Of a DNA stretch of 64,000 nt, positions 61,101 to 64,000 are shown in pieces. How positions within the stretch are numbered: position 1 is the stretch's first letter; each line of letters starts with the position of its first letter. The notes beneath the pieces are model-generated. The model was not told where the DNA came from, ran no database searches, and saw nothing but the letters and a program-made list of their open reading frames with translations. Both the position numbers and the translations under genes were made by a program. The stretch spans positions 16,002,821 through 16,066,820 of the forward strand of contig NC_092578.1 in the NCBI RefSeq assembly GCF_037975245.1, read 5' to 3'. This DNA is from Apostichopus japonicus (lineage: Eukaryota; Echinodermata; Holothuroidea; Aspidochirotida; Stichopodidae).

Positions 61101-62139
61101 CCGCATCTTACAAAAAAAAACAATTCTCTACAAGAATTCTAAAATCCCTACCAAAAAATATCTTGAGAAAGGGGAATCTCTACCAACAATCCAAAGCTAG
61201 TGCAAACCCTGCCCTGGCTACACATAGAGTTTCAATAACGATCTTTAAGACAAACCTAGTAGGCATGAGATGGTTGTAGTTGTACACTTTGACAAAAGGC
61301 TTGATCCTGGACCTCTTCTTAATAGCTTTCTTGCCCATACGCTTGGTCACCTTCCTTGGGTACCTTTCAATGCCTGCTACCAGTGCATGTGCGTATGGCC
61401 TCTCGTTACTTCCGTCATCGTGGTTCTGTGGGGGAAAGAATGATCATAACAACATTTGAGATAAGTACTGTGTTTCACCAGAGTCTTGGTTTTTAAAGCT
61501 ATTACAGTTTGTGTAAACCTCAAAATCAGGAATACAAGTAATTCACTTTCGTCTGAACTGACAGTCCACAAGAGAAGATGAAGGGATTCCCTGTTTTGGC
61601 AATTCAGTATCGAACAAAGTTGCAAAAAACAACTTTCAAACTCAAAATCAGAAAGCTGTTTTTAAAATAGACATGATACTCCTGACTGTACCAACATTAG
61701 CAGGGTAGTCAGTTTTTCACTTTGTGACAACCTGTTCAAACAAGGCTCTCACTACTAGTTAAACATTATTTACAAACATGAGGAAAGCATAATGAAGATC
61801 ACTGTCCTGATGACCAAAGTTACCATTATAATCGTCCTGTGTAAGCACAAAGGTGTTTGAGTTAGGACTCACCTGTTTGTCCTTTCACTCAACGACTGAT
61901 CAAACTTTTTTTCAAGCCTTCACTTTCAGTCTCTTTAGCCTAGTCTAAACTCTAGTTACTAACATCTGTCAAGATACAATTTACTAAAAATTAAAATACT
62001 CTATGCTTTCCACGTATGATATGCAAGCTAAAATCTGATTCAACATATCTGAACTTACCTTTACTATCACAGCTTTTCTGCCAGCGAAGCGTCCTGATAG
62101 AACTAGCACAACACGCCCTTGCTTCATGAACTTACCCAT
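58096..62139 (-). CDS. RPL27: Ribosomal protein L27 (eL27), four coding exons, 136 aa
   Basis: A component of the large cytosolic ribosomal subunit. Exons in transcript order: 62059-62139, 61256-61425, 59355-59465, 58096-58144; the sum of 411 nt gives 136 aa, exactly the human length. [20 protein letters not shown] and RKAVIVK form the N-terminal KOW-type fold. Then come [40 protein letters not shown] and [14 protein letters not shown] at the C-terminus. All junctions are GT-AG with matching phases (0, 2, 2). The first coding exon begins four bases before the ATG (ctttcag|CATC ATG), so a 5' UTR exon must lie upstream, as is usual for ribosomal protein genes. It is not placed with confidence. 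Confidence 0.97.
59355..59465 (-). CDS. RPL27: RPL27 coding exon 3
   Basis: Encodes (R)[19 protein letters not shown] and [17 protein letters not shown] plus two bases of Arg. Acceptor ttctcag, donor GACAG|GTGATG. Confidence 0.96.
61256..61425 (-). CDS. RPL27: RPL27 coding exon 2
   Basis: Encodes [20 protein letters not shown] through [10 protein letters not shown] plus two bases of Arg. Acceptor ccccacag, donor ACTAG|GTTTGT. Confidence 0.96.
62059..62139 (-). CDS. RPL27: RPL27 coding exon 1
   Basis: Encodes [20 protein letters not shown] and RKAVIVK. The exon itself starts at 62143 (acceptor ctttcag), leaving four untranslated bases; donor AAG|GTAAGT. Confidence 0.96.
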
Positions 62140-62143
62140 GATG

Positions 62144-64000
62144 CTGAAAGGCAAGAACACCACAAAAAACAAATAAATAAAAATAACAAATTTTCATTCA
62201 TGCAAACTATGAAGGCTTCAAACTCTTGACCAAATTCCTCAAACATTTATTGCTATCTACATGATGTTATACTAATACATTGTCCCATTGGCACCGAGTG
62301 TCAGCAATTTTATACTATGTTTATTTAATGCTTCGCTCTTGGCTTCGGCGTAGTCTATGACAAGTTCATTATTTACCGAGCCTGTATCCATCCTGAAACA
62401 AGTGATAGTATGATGGTATACTGTAAATTTGCAATTAGTAAGGGCAATAACTTTCTTTTAGAGGGTAGCACTGATGACCATCTCATTGATTTTGCTAAGC
62501 TATTAAGTTCCTTTAAGTAATGTGATTTCATCAATGGACCAAAATCCACCATGAATAGAGAGAATCATACTCGTAAAAGTGGTCAGTCAAACTGCATGAA
62601 ACAAGGAAACTTTCTTAACTTCGCGCATGCTATAAAGTGTATTGTACAAACCCGCTGAATATGTGATACAATCCACAACAGAGTTTCAAATTCAACATAC
62701 AAAGTTTACGTTTCTTAGTTTCACTGTAAGAAGTTTGCTATTTTTTCAAGGCTTTGTAGCATAAAATTGGAAATGCAAAAGTGGTGAAAATTTAACTAAC
62801 AACAATGCAATACAGTCTCTTGTATAACTGTAAGAGCAGCTACTTAAAGTGATATATAAGTATAACACAGTAGTATACGCGAATTTACCGTATTCTACCA
62901 TATACTGTAGTGTAGGGCCCTCATTAGCAACATTAGGCCTACCCTAGGCCTAACGTTGGGCTATGTTAGTTGTTACTGTTTGTCATTCATCGAAGCGGTA
63001 GGGTATGTAAGCCTCAGTTTCCTTACGTAGGCCTATGTCTATTCTATTTCATAGGCTAAGTTAACGGAGGTTAACAACCATGGATAGACTTGATTGAGGC
63101 CTGAGAGCTTGGCACTGTTAACTAGCGAGTATCTAGCCTAACGGTATGTACCAACGCTTTATATTACACAAAGTTACGATTAGGCTATACACAGGATACA
63201 TCTTGAACCCTCTTAAAACCCTTGCGACAATGGACTCCCTAATGTCGCATTCCTGGCAAAAGTCAAACAATTTTCGGGCTCAATACTGAGGAATGGACAT
63301 TGGGAACGAATGAAAATACAATTTGTGTAATATTCACACAGATTAGCATGATATTTTTGGATTGATATTCCACTCAGCAGATTGTTACCTTTGGGATTAT
63401 TGGCCGAATGAAAAAGGCAGGTTAAAGTTCATTTTGACATGTAAAAGCTAGCAATCAGTCGTTTGCATTGCCGAGAGGAAATTAGCAAGCATTCATCATA
63501 TGGAACGCCAAATTGACACCCTAGTGAGTGTAATAATAAAAAAAAAATGAACGGTAAATGAAAGGTACACAACGTCAATAAAAACAAAAACCTTCTTTGT
63601 ACAAACCTGCACGATGGTAGTTAAGTATGGCCACGAACAATTTACAAGGTGTAGAGTGTAGATTTATTAATATAGCACCATTTAACTTAAAATATGCCAA
63701 CTCGTTCCCCTAGATTTGTGTAAACAAATTTGTTGTTAAATTTAAAAAGCGCCCTTCGGTTGTTTGAAACATTCCAATACTACAATTTGTGATACAGAAT
63801 GTAGGCTACGAAGATTCATTTTCAGAGAATTTCGCGGTAAATGGTGATACCCCACCCCAATGAAATCAAATTCACGTGTCCCGCTTCCTCTCGAAGTCTG
63901 AGCTCACCATATTTGACCCAAGTTCCGACAACCCTCTTGGAAGCGGTTATTTTTTTTAATATTGAATTCTCATTTTCGCATCACAGATTCCTAGATTATT
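62144..64000. other. Upstream region of RPL27
   Basis: The untranslated first exon and promoter of RPL27 must lie here or beyond the window. Pyrimidine-start (TOP-like) candidates exist, but none is convincing. No other gene is seen. Confidence 0.45.

Noticed and set aside
63908-63943. Candidate RPL27 5' UTR exon starting with a pyrimidine run and ending ATATG|GTGAGC
   Set aside because: Splicing it to the exon at 62143 would create an upstream ATG with a five-codon frame overlapping the true start, which is unlikely for a ribosomal protein mRNA.

Overview
The window is animal nuclear DNA. It has AT-rich, intron-rich genes with GT-AG junctions, long gene-free stretches, many short non-autonomous transposons, tRNA-derived SINEs and AT microsatellites. 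Protein similarity, the many 'taggcct'-type motifs and the SINE type suggest a marine invertebrate deuterostome, most likely an echinoderm (possibly a sea cucumber). This is an inference; no species call is possible from the sequence alone.

Four protein-coding genes can be supported. (1) 11006-14176 (+): a two-exon gene for a ~200-residue protein with an N-terminal death-effector-like domain and a tail carrying a PPPY motif. (2) 25748-39065 (+): a complete 12-exon ABCF2 gene (607 aa, two ABC ATPase domains). (3) 43457-56591 (-): gamma-tubulin in 12 firmly placed exons (453 aa) plus one predicted C-terminal exon. (4) 58096-62139 (-): RPL27/eL27 in four coding exons (136 aa). ABCF2 and gamma-tubulin converge; gamma-tubulin and RPL27 lie head-to-tail on the minus strand.

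Region 1-11000 has no supported gene. It holds repeats: a direct-repeat pair beside AT microsatellites, a tRNA-like SINE head, a Harbinger-type element with TTA target duplications (3804-4921), a 1.56-kb foldback element (6585-8142), a row of three hairpins with equal spacers (8325-8421) and a hAT-type MITE (9607-9966). Region 14200-25700 holds two more hAT-type MITEs with perfect 8-bp target duplications, a second foldback element and a decayed THAP domain. A fourth hAT-type MITE, a TTAA-flanked element and one SINE sit in ABCF2 introns; two SINEs sit in gamma-tubulin introns.

The most unusual observation is in the introns of ABCF2 and gamma-tubulin. Five introns begin with a tandem array whose unit contains a copy of the end of the preceding exon together with its 5' splice site. 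In ABCF2 intron 10 a 103-bp unit is present 13 times, almost always with a perfect CAG|GTGAG donor. In gamma-tubulin intron 9 a ~120-bp unit repeats the last ~70 nt of exon 9, with an acceptor-like CAG in front and CAG|GTAAGC behind. The arrays present the spliceosome with long rows of decoy donors, and they look like intermediates of intron growth by tandem duplication of exon-intron junctions. I know of no described system with this pattern recurring in neighbouring genes.
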